Shown one piece after another: positions 1 through 9,152 of a DNA stretch of 64,000 bases (the stretch's first letter is position 1; every line of letters starts with the position of its first letter). The notes below the pieces were generated by a model. The model ran no database searches. It saw only the letters and a list, made by a program, of their open reading frames with translations, and was not told the DNA's origin. The translations under genes were made by a program, and so were the position numbers. The stretch covers positions 124,001-188,000 of the forward strand of contig MBPM02000101.1 of NCBI GenBank assembly GCA_001695595.3, read 5' to 3'. This stretch comes from Plasmopara viticola. Lineage: Eukaryota > Oomycota > Peronosporomycetes > Peronosporales > Peronosporaceae.

Positions 1-480
1 TTGATAAAAGGGCTCTTTTTAAAGCCAACGTCGCTGATAAAGACGCACTTTACTGAAGTAACCAAAGAGAATGTGATTTACTTGCTCGTTGATACACGTG
101 GCAAAGATCATGTCAGCATTGCGGTTGCGGATAAAAATTTCTCTCTACTAAACGACGAAACGGAAGTTCGCGGCGGAAAATGTGTTGATGTTGGGGAAGG
201 TATGTATATCGTTGCAGAGTCGTTGCAACAAACTGCCCTCAACGCTTGTTTGCCTGACTTGTCTAGAACACCAGTTGCGCGGTTGCTCTCAGTCTTTTTT
301 AAATCCTCTATCTCATCAGCTTGGTCTTCATTGCTATTGTTTTTTCTATGGAGAAAGTGTCGGTGACAAAGAAAAATGTTTGAAGGATGGAGTGCCGCCG
401 GTTGTATGTACGTTGGGCTTGATTGGCGCGTAAGGCCCCTTTTAAGACCAAATTTAAAGAAACTGCCAGGGTTTGTGTCG
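1..480 (+). pseudogene. CRN-type effector fragment C1 (5' end outside the window)
   Basis: This is the 3' half of a Crinkler-like gene. Oomycete CRN proteins are secreted, modular effectors that usually act in the host nucleus. Residues 1-66 contain the common block LLVDTRGKDHVSI, equivalent to the HVLV motif that closes the CRN N-terminal domain, followed by GKCVDVGEG. A 75-base intron-like segment (200-274, GTATGT donor, CTGAC branch-like site, AG end) sits where the other family copies have theirs. After it, the conserved hydrophobic tail is out of frame, apparently through a change in a T-rich run near 292-300, and stops at 364-366. Homology to the other copies continues downstream to about 730. 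I call it a pseudogene, but the missing 5' end cannot be judged. Confidence 0.7.
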
Positions 481-960
481 CAATGCAGGAAAGCATTCAA
501 AAATCGCTAGAGACGGTTGAGGAGTGCATCATTTCAGTCTTCGTGGTGAATGACGTAATTATTTTAATGGATGTCAAGCTTTTCTATCGCCACTTCACCT
601 GCTCTTTAACCTCACATTCATCATAATGCTTGGACCACAATAAATCAGCAGACATGCTTTGCCAGCAGAGGCTTCAACAGCACAGCGCAAATTGTCAATT
701 TCTGATCCGGCATCAAAAGCTTGATCGACGTCTATGTGTGACAAGGGAAATATGCGTTATGAAGTGACGAAGGGAGCGATACAAAAGCCAATGTTTTGGT
801 AGGATCATCGCAAATTAGGCACGCTGCTGGAGGGCGTGGTATGGAAGTTTCTTATCAACGCACTTCTATGCTATAATGGATAGTCGCACAGGTGAAGTCT
901 CTAAGTTATAGGGATGAATGGTGCAAACTTTTTGCATGTGTGCTAGTGTGATGGTTGCAT
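481..960 (+). repeat. Conserved 3' flank of CRN copies
   Basis: DNA after C1 that matches the DNA after copy C4 (about 27265-27540). Shared landmarks are an 'aaagcattca' / 'agagcatcca' segment, 'ctagagacggttg', and a later stretch around 'ttgatcgacgtctatgtgtga'. The duplicated unit therefore includes some 300-400 bases of 3' DNA as well as the gene. No ORF is supported. Confidence 0.55.
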
Positions 961-3184
961 AGCTGCAAGCAGCAACGTCTCACAGGACTTTAAACAAACT
1001 CTCCCCTTCGGATAGCGGATTAAAGTGTGGAATAGAATGAAAACACTGTTTTGTAAATTATTGCTTACTTCACCCTACGTCTTACTCTAATGAAGTACAA
1101 CATTCGCTATCGTGAGAACGGCCCGATCTACCATTGTTATTTTGGCTAACAATTTCGTGTTGGCCGGTTTAGTTAGGACTAAAGTCGGACATTCAAATGG
1201 CCGACTTGCCTTCTTGGTATTGGGCGGGAACGCGTGCACACCGTTCTTCCAAGCCTGAATATTAACACACTAAGGCGGCGAAGAAGTCTAAAGCTGTGTC
1301 AAAAACTTCACAGACCAACTAAAACGGGATAAGAAAAAGCAGGGACCTAATGACGGTGTCGCGAGCATAATGGACGAGGAAGAGAGTAAAATTTGCGACA
1401 TTAACTGGGCGCCCCAATGCCTGATATTATTAACGCAGTTGGCGATGGTATTTGCGACTAAACCTTCTCCAGGAATCATCGCGAGGTTAATTTTGTTCTT
1501 TGGACAACGGGTTGGAGTAAAAAGAGTAGATTCTTTCGGATTAAGTTTACATGACCATGGTAGGCCATAGCGCCGAGCATTATATTCGTCTGCATCGTGC
1601 ACCGCAAGGGCTCACTGAAGGCCGCTCCTTACGTGACATGTATAAATGTTGCCCCATCGTGACCTTGTGTACAAACTCCCGCCATTGAAGAATTTACAAT
1701 TAATACCTTTTAAATCTGGTCGGAACAGGTGCAAATTGTATGTGGTGGCAGACAAAAATCAGAATGCAATAATAGATCGCAATATTAATCAATGGACAAT
1801 GAGTACTGCCATTCATTATTATCAATGAATAATATACATTGCTGTCCAATTTTTTCGAATATGGGCGGCAACGAGAAAATGCTGATAGCAAGATGCTACT
1901 GTTGCTATCATCGATAGAAAATAATACTATAGCTAAATAATCAAGCAAAAAAAAATAATAATATAGCTAAATAATCAAGCAAAAAAAACGAGGCTTATGG
2001 ACTCTCAAAATCTGCCGGTACTAGCAGGCATTGAACAAGGAGCCGACTTATACATGCGTATGCGGTAAAAACTGAGAACTTTTCAATGGCCTAAGTGACC
2101 CGCTGATCAAATTATCGTGTTCCTGTAAATTGAAGGTCTTTGTCGTTAAAACAACAACTTAAGCAAGATCTTCGGATTCTATAGTAAAAAAGACCAATCG
2201 CCCACTTGTAGCGATGCAACTTTGATCGCTGTCAAGAGGTTAGTCATTGGACTTTGACATGTTTGCCAAAATTTAGATATCACAGTTGCTGCTCTCCTAG
2301 CACCACTCAATGTTATTTTTATTAAATCAAATTGGTGCTTTGTAAACCCTCGTAACCAAAAACTGTGCTTGGGCAAATGGTGTAGTAAATCTTCCTATGA
2401 CTTTTGATAAGTTTGCGTAGGCCAGCAAGCAAATGGGCACCGATAATGTGATCGAGCCGCTATGGGCGAACATATCATTGAAGTTTGTTTGAAAAAAGCC
2501 TGCAATGCTAGGAACAGCTGCGTAAAAGTTTTCATAAGCTCGTGCTTTTCCTTCTTGCTGGCAAAGAAGCGTGAGAGCTGGCAGAGCTCAAAGCTCTCGG
2601 AAGAAGAAATTCCTTTTAAGTTTTACTTCATGTATTGCCAGGCTACGTAACGCTTAGGTGAAGTCGTTCAGCAAAGAAATGCTCAGCTTTAAGCCCGACC
2701 TCCCTGGTAAGAGAGTACAAATGCAACGATATCCGATCGTCTGCGATCATGACTGCTTTGATACTTAGTCTAGCCTCTTTATTACAAAAAAGAAAATTTT
2801 AATTTATAATGAGCAAGGTTCCGTGCGTCTGGAGCTAGGGCACCCGAAGCCCGTACTATCAGAGCACTGCAGCTTCGACTCTGCTCGTAAAGATTGAGCA
2901 CCTTTTCGAGCTTGAGCTGCTTGGCAGTAGTAAAGGCTGCAAGTGTAGCCGCCTCATAGGGTCCATAAAGTCAGAATATTTTCATACTGCGCGGCCAATA
3001 AATGAGTTATGATCGTGCGATTCAACCAGGAAGCGTCAGGTATTTTGTAAATGTAAGACTAACTACAAGTGCTACCAGATCGAATTGGCTTGGAGGTTCG
3101 CAAGGATATGTGTCACAACATCCGTATATTATTGGGTACAAGCAGAGAGAGGTTTTTTTTTGGACACAATGGTACCGGTACTTT
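961..3184. other. Gene-poor stretch, degenerate DNA
   Basis: No convincing gene on either strand. Short ORFs at 1288-1602 (minus), 2179-2376 (minus) and 2462-2650 (plus) have no recognisable motif, and the reading frames around them are full of stops. AT-rich runs are common from 1800 to 2000. It may be old repeat remnants. Confidence 0.5.
1928..1988. repeat. Two-copy tandem repeat, period 34
   Basis: The motif tatagctaaataatcaagc followed by an A run is present twice, starting at 1928 and 1962. Simple replication-slippage type duplication in AT-rich DNA. Confidence 0.8.
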
Positions 3185-3198
3185 TCATTTGTCCAATC
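3185..3198 (+). promoter_or_regulatory. Possible oomycete initiator (Inr) element
   Basis: The string tcatttgtccaat resembles the oomycete core promoter initiator (TCAyTTy-type, followed by a CAWT-type flank). It lies about 85 bases upstream of the ATG of the small secreted protein at 3275, a usual distance. Pattern match only. Confidence 0.35.
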
Positions 3199-3274
3199 AG
3201 AGACGCGAATCAATAAATCAGAAATCCTTGCTGCGGAATTTCCGGATCATTAAGCATTTCTACGGCCAATCGAG

Positions 3275-3622
3275 ATGCAGATTCTTCAGACCGTCATCGC
3301 CGCTGCCATCGCCATTGCCGCCGTGGCACTTGTTCTTGCAGAGCAACAGGTTCATCTTAAAGTGCGTGTGCGCGACAAGTTTTACGTGACACCTCTTGGC
3401 ATGCAATGCGCGTTCAATAACTGTGTGGACCCGACCATGTACCCATGTGCTAAAAGCGTTTGCGTTCGTCTTAACTACACGTACGGCAAGTGCAGCGACG
3501 ACGCGTCGCACGAATCCGAACAGCAGGACCTCGACGATCCCAAGCTATTGTGCCCCTATCCTAATCCATACAACAGTAAACTTGGCTCTGCAGACGATGA
3601 TGACGATAAAGACGTCCAGTAG
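3275..3622 (+). CDS. Small secreted cysteine-containing protein
   Basis: A 115-residue protein. The first ~22 residues are an N-terminal signal peptide (hydrophobic run AAIAIAAVALVLA, likely cleavage before EQQ). The mature part of about 93 residues has six cysteines (positions 45, 50, 58, 63, 73, 93), an N-glycosylation sequon at N67 (NYT), and an acidic Asp-rich tail (DDDDDKD). Six cysteines suggest up to three disulfides in an extracellular protein. No RXLR or LFLAK motif is present, so it is not a classical cytoplasmic effector; it could be an apoplastic effector or a cell-surface protein. I do not recognise the family. The ATG is chosen because the signal peptide starts there. Confidence 0.75.
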   Translation: MQILQTVIAAAIAIAAVALVLAEQQVHLKVRVRDKFYVTPLGMQCAFNNCVDPTMYPCAKSVCVRLNYTYGKCSDDASHESEQQDLDDPKLLCPYPNPYNSKLGSADDDDDKDVQ

Positions 3623-3846
3623 ATTGGGTACATTATCTGCCGTGACCTCATCTGAGTCAGCAACATGGCGAGATGTAATTCCCGTAATATAGTCAATCCT
3701 TCATTTGTGAGTGAGTTGATCGTATCAACGTCTACAACGCCTAAGGAACGTTTTCATAGAATGCTCTTTATAAATCAATGGTCAATTAGGATGCAAGTTG
3801 TACGAATGTGGTTGCAATTCGCGTAACATTAAATACCATTGCTATA

Positions 3847-4214
3847 ATGGCGGCGTCGTCGTCGGTGTTGCGGCTGTACCGCGAGATGCTGCGCAATGCA
3901 GCTAAGCTCGAGGTACGTATCGCGTTTCTAGATACCTTGTCTCTCAAACGCAACTAGTACTGTGTCTAGCGAAAGGCAGGATATACTAATCCCTGTCGTT
4001 TTTTGCATGATAGACTTACAACTTCCGCGCCTACGCCACACGCCGCATTAAGGAGGAATTCCACACGAACAAAACACTTGAAAGTGGCAGCCCTGAGCAA
4101 GAGAAGATGCTTGCTTTTGCGCGCGAACAGGCTGACGTGCTGTACCGTCAAATGGTCGTGTCCAAGCTGTACCCACCACACGTCAAGAGTGTCATGGAGA
4201 CACTAAGCAAGTAG
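3847..4214 (+). CDS. ISD11/LYRM4-like LYR-motif protein
   Basis: Two exons: 3847-3912 and 4014-4214, with a 101-bp intron (GTACGT donor, perfect tactaat branch site, TAG acceptor). The spliced protein has 88 residues. It begins MAASSSVLRLYREMLRNAAK, which carries the LYR motif and the following helix, and continues TYNFRAYATRRIKEEF, typical of ISD11. Members of this family bind the cysteine desulfurase NFS1 together with acyl carrier protein and are required for mitochondrial iron-sulfur cluster assembly. The length fits ISD11 (about 85-95 residues). Exon 1 is only 66 bases and easily missed. It is convergent with the kinase gene downstream, 198 bases apart. Confidence 0.88.
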
Positions 4215-4412
4215 CTGGGAAAAGATAAGGACTCTTCAGGGTAATAGTAATTTGCATTTTAAGGTTACTCTTGCAAGCTTGTCAAGCAATTACTGCGCCA
4301 ACATGCCAATCCTCCGAGCAGACAAACAAATACGGTAAAAGCCTAAGACGTTTAAAGAGTCTATCGTGGCGCAACCAACTCTCAGATTCTTTAAAAAACC
4401 CAGGTATTTCGC

Positions 4413-6152
4413 TTAAATTTTTACTACTACGACGTTGACTTCGACCTGGTTAGCTATATCTGTCATGATGCTCTCAATCTCGACTGCTATGTCAGACGTT
4501 GACGTGTTGTCAAGCGAACTCGAAGTGGAAGATGAAGTTAATTTATCTGTCGTACTTTCCACATTGCTTTCAATCGTGGTGCAAAAGCTTTGGGTCCTTG
4601 CTATCGGTTTTGCAAAACCTTCAGCATCGCTATCTCTAGAGTCGGTTGTCGTGAGCAAGTTCTCTTCCGCGACTTTCGGCAACGGGGCTGCAAACAAGCC
4701 CTGGAATGCCTCAAAATCCACATAACCGTCACCTTTCGTGTCAACCGACGCAATCATTTCCTTGACTTCTTCAGCTACCATCGAGTTTTTAAACAAGTCT
4801 TGCAGCCCTGCAAGCGACAGACGACCCTGTTTCTCGCCATCTAAAATACCAAAGGCCTCTTGAATCGTGCTCTGTCCAATGTCACGCTGATCCACGACAG
4901 CCGCCAAGAACTCTAAATAGTTGATATGACCACTTTTTGATTGATTTATACGCGTAAAGAGTTCACCTGCGTCGGCATAGGACACCCCACACTCGACCAG
5001 AGCGCTACAGAATTCGTTGCGGGAGAGAGAACCTTTTTTCGTAATGTCCATTGAATGAAAGACTTCGGCCACCATTTCCTGTTGAAAGTGGTCTTCCGAG
5101 ATCCCAAGAGCTACCGACAGGAGCGCAGTTTGTTTTAATTTTCGACATTGACTAAAACTTAACATGTTTGACAGAAACATGCGCTTGTCCTTTTGAAGAC
5201 GGGCAGCACCCGATCCATCAGCACTTCCCATGTCTCCTTCGTGAAGCCATTTGTGGCTTAGTGCCTGCTCAGCGGAAAAACGCTGGTCGACATTCTCCTT
5301 CACCAACGACTTCACAAAAAGAATGGAAGAAGCCGAGTAGTTCGACCACACGTGGTTCTCAAACGTGAGTACACCATCGTAAATGTTGCCCATGGTTTCA
5401 TCAACTGTTGCTCCGTGGAACGGAGACACTCCGGTAAGTAGCTCAAAGCAAATGACTCCAACGCTCCAAAGATCGCATTTCTCATTGTAATCTCCGTCTA
5501 GCACCTCCGGAGCGACGTAATCAATCGTCCCCATCGGCTTCTCCAGCTTCTCGCCGCGCTTAAATCGCGTGCTTAAACCAAAGTCACACAAACGAAGCGA
5601 TCCTGGATTCTCAGCGTTCTCAAGCAACAAATTTTCAAGCTTCAAGTCCCGATGGGTGATAAAGTTCGAATGCAAGAAGGCCAGTGCTCGCAACAATGCA
5701 CGAATGATTTTTCGTACGTCATTTTCCGAGATCGTGCGGTTCCCTTGGTACAAATGCTCGTACAGCTCTTTTCCCTTACACAGTTGCATGATCATGTACA
5801 TGTGCTCCTTGTCCTCGTACGAGGCAATGACACGTACGATTTGAGGGTGATGAAGCCGCTTGAGAATGCTAATTTCATTGCGCAGCGCGTCTCGATCCAC
5901 CTCGTTACTAAGCGCGACAATTTTAACGGCCCAATCCTTGCCAGACTTTTTGCTCACTGCATGCTTGACACAACCAAAGTGACCCGTGCCAATCGTGATG
6001 CCAAAGTCAAAGTACTCATTGATATCATCCACATACATGTGCTGTATCAGGTCGGACGTCAAGTCATCCCGCAAACAGGTGCTTGCTTCTAGCTGCGTTG
6101 ACACAGCGGTGGCACCCACAACGGCATCCGTCCTCGAGTGACGACATCCCAT
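4413..6152 (-). CDS. Calcium-dependent protein kinase (CDPK-like)
   Basis: A single-exon protein of 579 residues. A protein kinase domain occupies about 48-304: glycine loop GTGHFG (55-60), catalytic lysine in AVKIV (K77), HRDLKLEN (167-174), DFG (190-192), APE (214-216). Four EF-hand-like loops follow at about 369, 402, 438 and 471, the order seen in plant, alveolate and stramenopile CDPKs. The start MGC fits N-myristoylation plus palmitoylation and hence membrane attachment. EF2 (NQSKSGHINYLE) keeps its calcium ligands; EF1 has Lys at position 5, EF3 lacks the terminal Glu, and EF4 has Ala at position 12, so calcium response may rest mainly on EF2. A Ser/Thr-rich tail of about 90 residues follows. 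It is a Ser/Thr kinase; substrates cannot be inferred. Confidence 0.9.
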   Translation of the reverse strand: MGCRHSRTDAVVGATAVSTQLEASTCLRDDLTSDLIQHMYVDDINEYFDFGITIGTGHFGCVKHAVSKKSGKDWAVKIVALSNEVDRDALRNEISILKRLHHPQIVRVIASYEDKEHMYMIMQLCKGKELYEHLYQGNRTISENDVRKIIRALLRALAFLHSNFITHRDLKLENLLLENAENPGSLRLCDFGLSTRFKRGEKLEKPMGTIDYVAPEVLDGDYNEKCDLWSVGVICFELLTGVSPFHGATVDETMGNIYDGVLTFENHVWSNYSASSILFVKSLVKENVDQRFSAEQALSHKWLHEGDMGSADGSGAARLQKDKRMFLSNMLSFSQCRKLKQTALLSVALGISEDHFQQEMVAEVFHSMDITKKGSLSRNEFCSALVECGVSYADAGELFTRINQSKSGHINYLEFLAAVVDQRDIGQSTIQEAFGILDGEKQGRLSLAGLQDLFKNSMVAEEVKEMIASVDTKGDGYVDFEAFQGLFAAPLPKVAEENLLTTTDSRDSDAEGFAKPIARTQSFCTTIESNVESTTDKLTSSSTSSSLDNTSTSDIAVEIESIMTDIANQVEVNVVVVKI

Positions 6153-6494
6153 GATTCAAATGTGGTTCTTGATAAGTCAATCAATGATCTGTTATCGTGG
6201 TTGAAATGAAAACTTCGACTGCACACAAGATGGAGCAAGAGATGAGAAGGTAAATTTGTACCTGATATTCGACGCACCAAAGAGATGAAAATACCTTACC
6301 GAGTGCCAAATATAGCTTTGTTTAAAAGTGAAAAGATGCCTTTCTGCTTGGTCGAGGCTATGATTTTCACGCGCACAGCATCAACCTTAGGCTGATGGTC
6401 ATTGAATCGGCATGGCGCAACATGGAGACCGTCTATCGCTAAATTAAAGTCATTACCACCTTGCACCTTGTATATGTTCGGAATAAACCATTCG
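6153..6494. other. Intergenic, nothing recognised
   Basis: Upstream DNA of the kinase gene (transcribed leftwards) and 3' DNA of the next minus-strand gene. It contains no supported ORF or repeat. Confidence 0.5.
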
Positions 6495-7090
6495 TTATGG
6501 CGTGGCTACAAAGTTAAATTTAAAATGGCTGCTTGCTTTGGCTTCCGTCGTGTAAATTCCCTTCTTGCGCTGTTCACGTTGCTGTATCGCTGCCAGATTT
6601 CGCCGACCCTGTCCGTAGCGCAGGTGCATCTTGGTCATTTCCGAGTCAGTTTCGGTTGCCTTGCGAAGTTTAAAATCGAGGACGATCCGATTGTTTTGTC
6701 TAGCATCCCATTTGTTGACATCTGCTTTTTTGGCATCGAGAGACTGTAGTCGTCGGTACCTCCCCGTTGTTGCGCTGGTATTTCTCTTTGCGTGGCATTT
6801 TCACTCTTCTTCTTTAAGCCGTTCTTCTTCTTGTTGTCCCGTCGTTTCTTGCTGCGCTTGCGAATCCGCTTATTAGTGCTCGTCTTCGCGTCTTCGGTTG
6901 AAATGGTAAAGTCAAATTTGAACACAGTGTCCGCCGCCGTACTCGCCGCTTCAGAAATATCTTCGGGCGTAGCTTCCTGCAACTTCTCGCCACGCTCTTC
7001 CATTTGTTTGACAGTCTTTATAATACGCCGCTTGACCTCAAAATGTGCGGCAAGCGGAACGCTTGGAGCTGCACCATGGACCTTATCCAT
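6495..7090 (-). CDS. Basic, Lys/Arg-rich protein, reading frame interrupted once
   Basis: The frame from the ATG at 7090 runs 151 residues to a stop at 6635. It begins MDKVHGAAPSVPLAAHFEVK and has a strong nuclear or nucleolar type basic cluster KRIRKRSKKRRDNKKK. From about 6750 downward another frame gives a coherent charged sequence (for example RIVLDFKLRKATETD, then MHLRYGQGRRNLAAIQQREQ) that ends at a TAA at 6495. The two parts join if two bases, probably one TC of a CTCTC run near 6740-6750, are extra. No intron with proper phase explains it. The gene is therefore either a sequencing/assembly error or a recent frameshift. The family is not recognised; an RNA-binding or ribosome-biogenesis role is only a guess from charge. 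Confidence 0.55.
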
Positions 7091-7165
7091 CTAATAAAAC
7101 TTTGCATTAAAAATTTTACCTTTGAATGAAATATTTGCCTTTTGGGAAGGTCGAATTGTCAGCTT

Positions 7166-8007
7166 ATGACGCTTGTATTTCTTGGAAACTCCGGTACGTC
7201 TCTCACGCGTATGTAGACGCAGACAGCAATGGCGCCGTTTATTGCTGCTTTTGTTCCTCTGTTTGCATCTAACTTTTCCTTTAATCTTGTTGCAAGAATT
7301 AATTATGCACTATATATGTTGACTTTCAGCGTTGCGTCGAGTTTCAAAATCGGTGGCTGATGTGCGCGCCCCCGCTGTGCGAAAAGTATTAAAGGAATTG
7401 GAAAAAGAAGTGGTACGCTCAGCGTTTTAGCACTTTAGTTAGTTGGGTTTTGCGTAAACACTTGGCTATTTTTCGCTTGCAGCGCCACGAAGCTGGTGTG
7501 GGCATCGCTGCACCACAACTTGCCCACAATTTGCGCATGTTCTTAATGCTCAAAAACGTACCAGAGCATGAAGATGATTTGGAAAATCTAGACTACCAGG
7601 AGGTTCTGAATCCAAAGATTGTACACATGTCGAACACGACTAAACGTGACTTTGAAGGCTGCCTGAGTGTGCCTGGGTATCAAGGAATTGTCCAGCGTGC
7701 CGACGAGATTCGCGTGCAGTACGAGAACGCAAATGGCCGCAAAATTCAAGAAACGCTGACCGACTTTCCTGCTCGCATCTTTCAACACGAGTTGGACCAT
7801 CTTAACGGCGTCATGTACCTCGATCGTATGGAAGCTGGCAGTCTCATTCACAACGAAGAGTTAGAGGCGATGGAATGGCTAGATATACAAAAGTTGCTGC
7901 TTCAAGGCCCCCCAAAGATCCCACCTTCTATGGTGCCTACTACGCCCACAACACCTGTCAAAAAGAAAGCAAAACGAACCATTCATAAAGGAAGTGATTG
8001 CAAATAG
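7166..8007 (+). CDS. Peptide deformylase
   Basis: Three exons: 7166-7193, 7330-7412 and 7483-8007 (introns of 136 and 70 bp, both GTACGY...CAG). The 211-residue protein carries all three deformylase motifs: GVGIAAPQ (42-49), EGCLSVP with the metal-binding Cys97, and QHELDHLNG with H139, E140 and H143 of the HExxH site. The enzyme removes the formyl group from the initiator Met of organelle-made proteins, so a mitochondrial role is expected in a non-photosynthetic oomycete, although the short N terminus MTLVFLGNSALRRV is not a strong presequence. The 28-base first exon is inferred because it restores the usual 'GNSALRRVSK' start of the family in phase. A Lys-rich tail follows the catalytic domain. 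The ATG lies only 75 bp from the start of the divergent gene at 7090. Confidence 0.9.
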
Positions 8008-8061
8008 TCGCCTGGTTTGAATATTATGACACTATTTTTTCGAAGTAATACTCTATAACCT

Positions 8062-9105
8062 TTAAACAAAATCTCCGTCCAATTTTCGTTGCGCCGCCTC
8101 AAAAACAACTCGAGTCCCTACTAGCTGCCGTTCCCTTTTCCTTTCCAGGGCTTGCCTTAACGGTGAGATATAATTTGATGCCAGCAAAGTCAACACTGCA
8201 ACCATCACCACGAACGCAGTCGCGAAACGTAATTTAAAACCAAACGATGTCTTGTAGAACGTGTATCCGTTAATCACGTTTTCAATGCACTCCATCCTCA
8301 TAATGATTGGTGTCATGTAACTCAATCCATACTCGGCCCTTGCCAAGTAACTCGCATTTCGTGGGACCGTCACAGACACGTTCAAGAAGAATGCTGGCTC
8401 CTGTCGTACCGGCAGAACTTGATCGTACAACAACTTCTTCCCTCTAATGGTGCGATCATCATTGACGAGCCATTTTGTACCAGTATCTTCATCGACTTCT
8501 CCTCGATACAACCAGATGTCAGCATGAGAACCCTTTAACGATTCATCGAAGTATATCTGCACGAGTTCCCGTTCCATGTCGTACGTGACGAAAACAGGTT
8601 TCTGTAGCTTGAACTTCGCATCTTCTTGCACGACAATAGAAAAATTGCTTACACTGCCAAAATTATTTATAAAGTCTGTCTTGACCACACCAATGTCCGA
8701 GTCGGTGTCTCCTACGGGTATACGGTTTTGGCCGCGCATGACAAACAATAAGTTGCCAAACGCTACCCAATACTGCAGTTTGGCTCGAGTGCACATCTCG
8801 TACACAAATCGGGCTAACTCTTCGATTTCGTGATGAAACACAGCGCTATTGGGACAGCCGCGCGAGTGATACACCTCGAGCGCGACACCCAGAACCCCTA
8901 ACGTTGCACTGAGTATGAGCAGTCCCCAGAGGAGATACGAGCGCTTGGTGCTGCGTCGGGAGAGTTGACCGAAGTACAGGCGCCATCGAGGGTGCACTAA
9001 CGCACTGAGAGCACTTAAAGACACGATCAAAGCCTGCAGAAACCAATTGCCGTCAGCGATGAAGGAGGGCAACAGCACGGTCATGGCAAACGCTGTTTCG
9101 ACCAA
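8062..9105 (-). CDS. LicD/fukutin-like membrane protein
   Basis: 347 residues. Hydrophobic segments lie at about 20-38, 57-78 and 295-315. The middle part has WVAFGNLLFVMRGQ followed by IPVGDTDSDIGV (about 112-140). This is the layout of LicD/fukutin-family nucleotidyltransferase-fold proteins, where a G-x-L-L segment precedes a D-x-D metal site. Relatives transfer phosphocholine or ribitol-phosphate to glycans, mostly in the Golgi lumen; the actual donor here is unknown. Several Asn sequons occur in the luminal part. It follows the RING-Tubby gene on the same strand with only 47 bp between them. Confidence 0.68.
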   Translation of the reverse strand: MVETAFAMTVLLPSFIADGNWFLQALIVSLSALSALVHPRWRLYFGQLSRRSTKRSYLLWGLLILSATLGVLGVALEVYHSRGCPNSAVFHHEIEELARFVYEMCTRAKLQYWVAFGNLLFVMRGQNRIPVGDTDSDIGVVKTDFINNFGSVSNFSIVVQEDAKFKLQKPVFVTYDMERELVQIYFDESLKGSHADIWLYRGEVDEDTGTKWLVNDDRTIRGKKLLYDQVLPVRQEPAFFLNVSVTVPRNASYLARAEYGLSYMTPIIMRMECIENVINGYTFYKTSFGFKLRFATAFVVMVAVLTLLASNYISPLRQALERKRERQLVGTRVVFEAAQRKLDGDFV

Positions 9106-9152
9106 TGGAAAATATACACCAAGAAATAGAAAAGTAGTAGTGTGCTAAAAAG

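Noticed and set aside
1288..1602. 104-residue minus ORF as a transposase fragment
   Set aside because: I could see no DDE or zinc motif, and neighbouring frames are full of stops.
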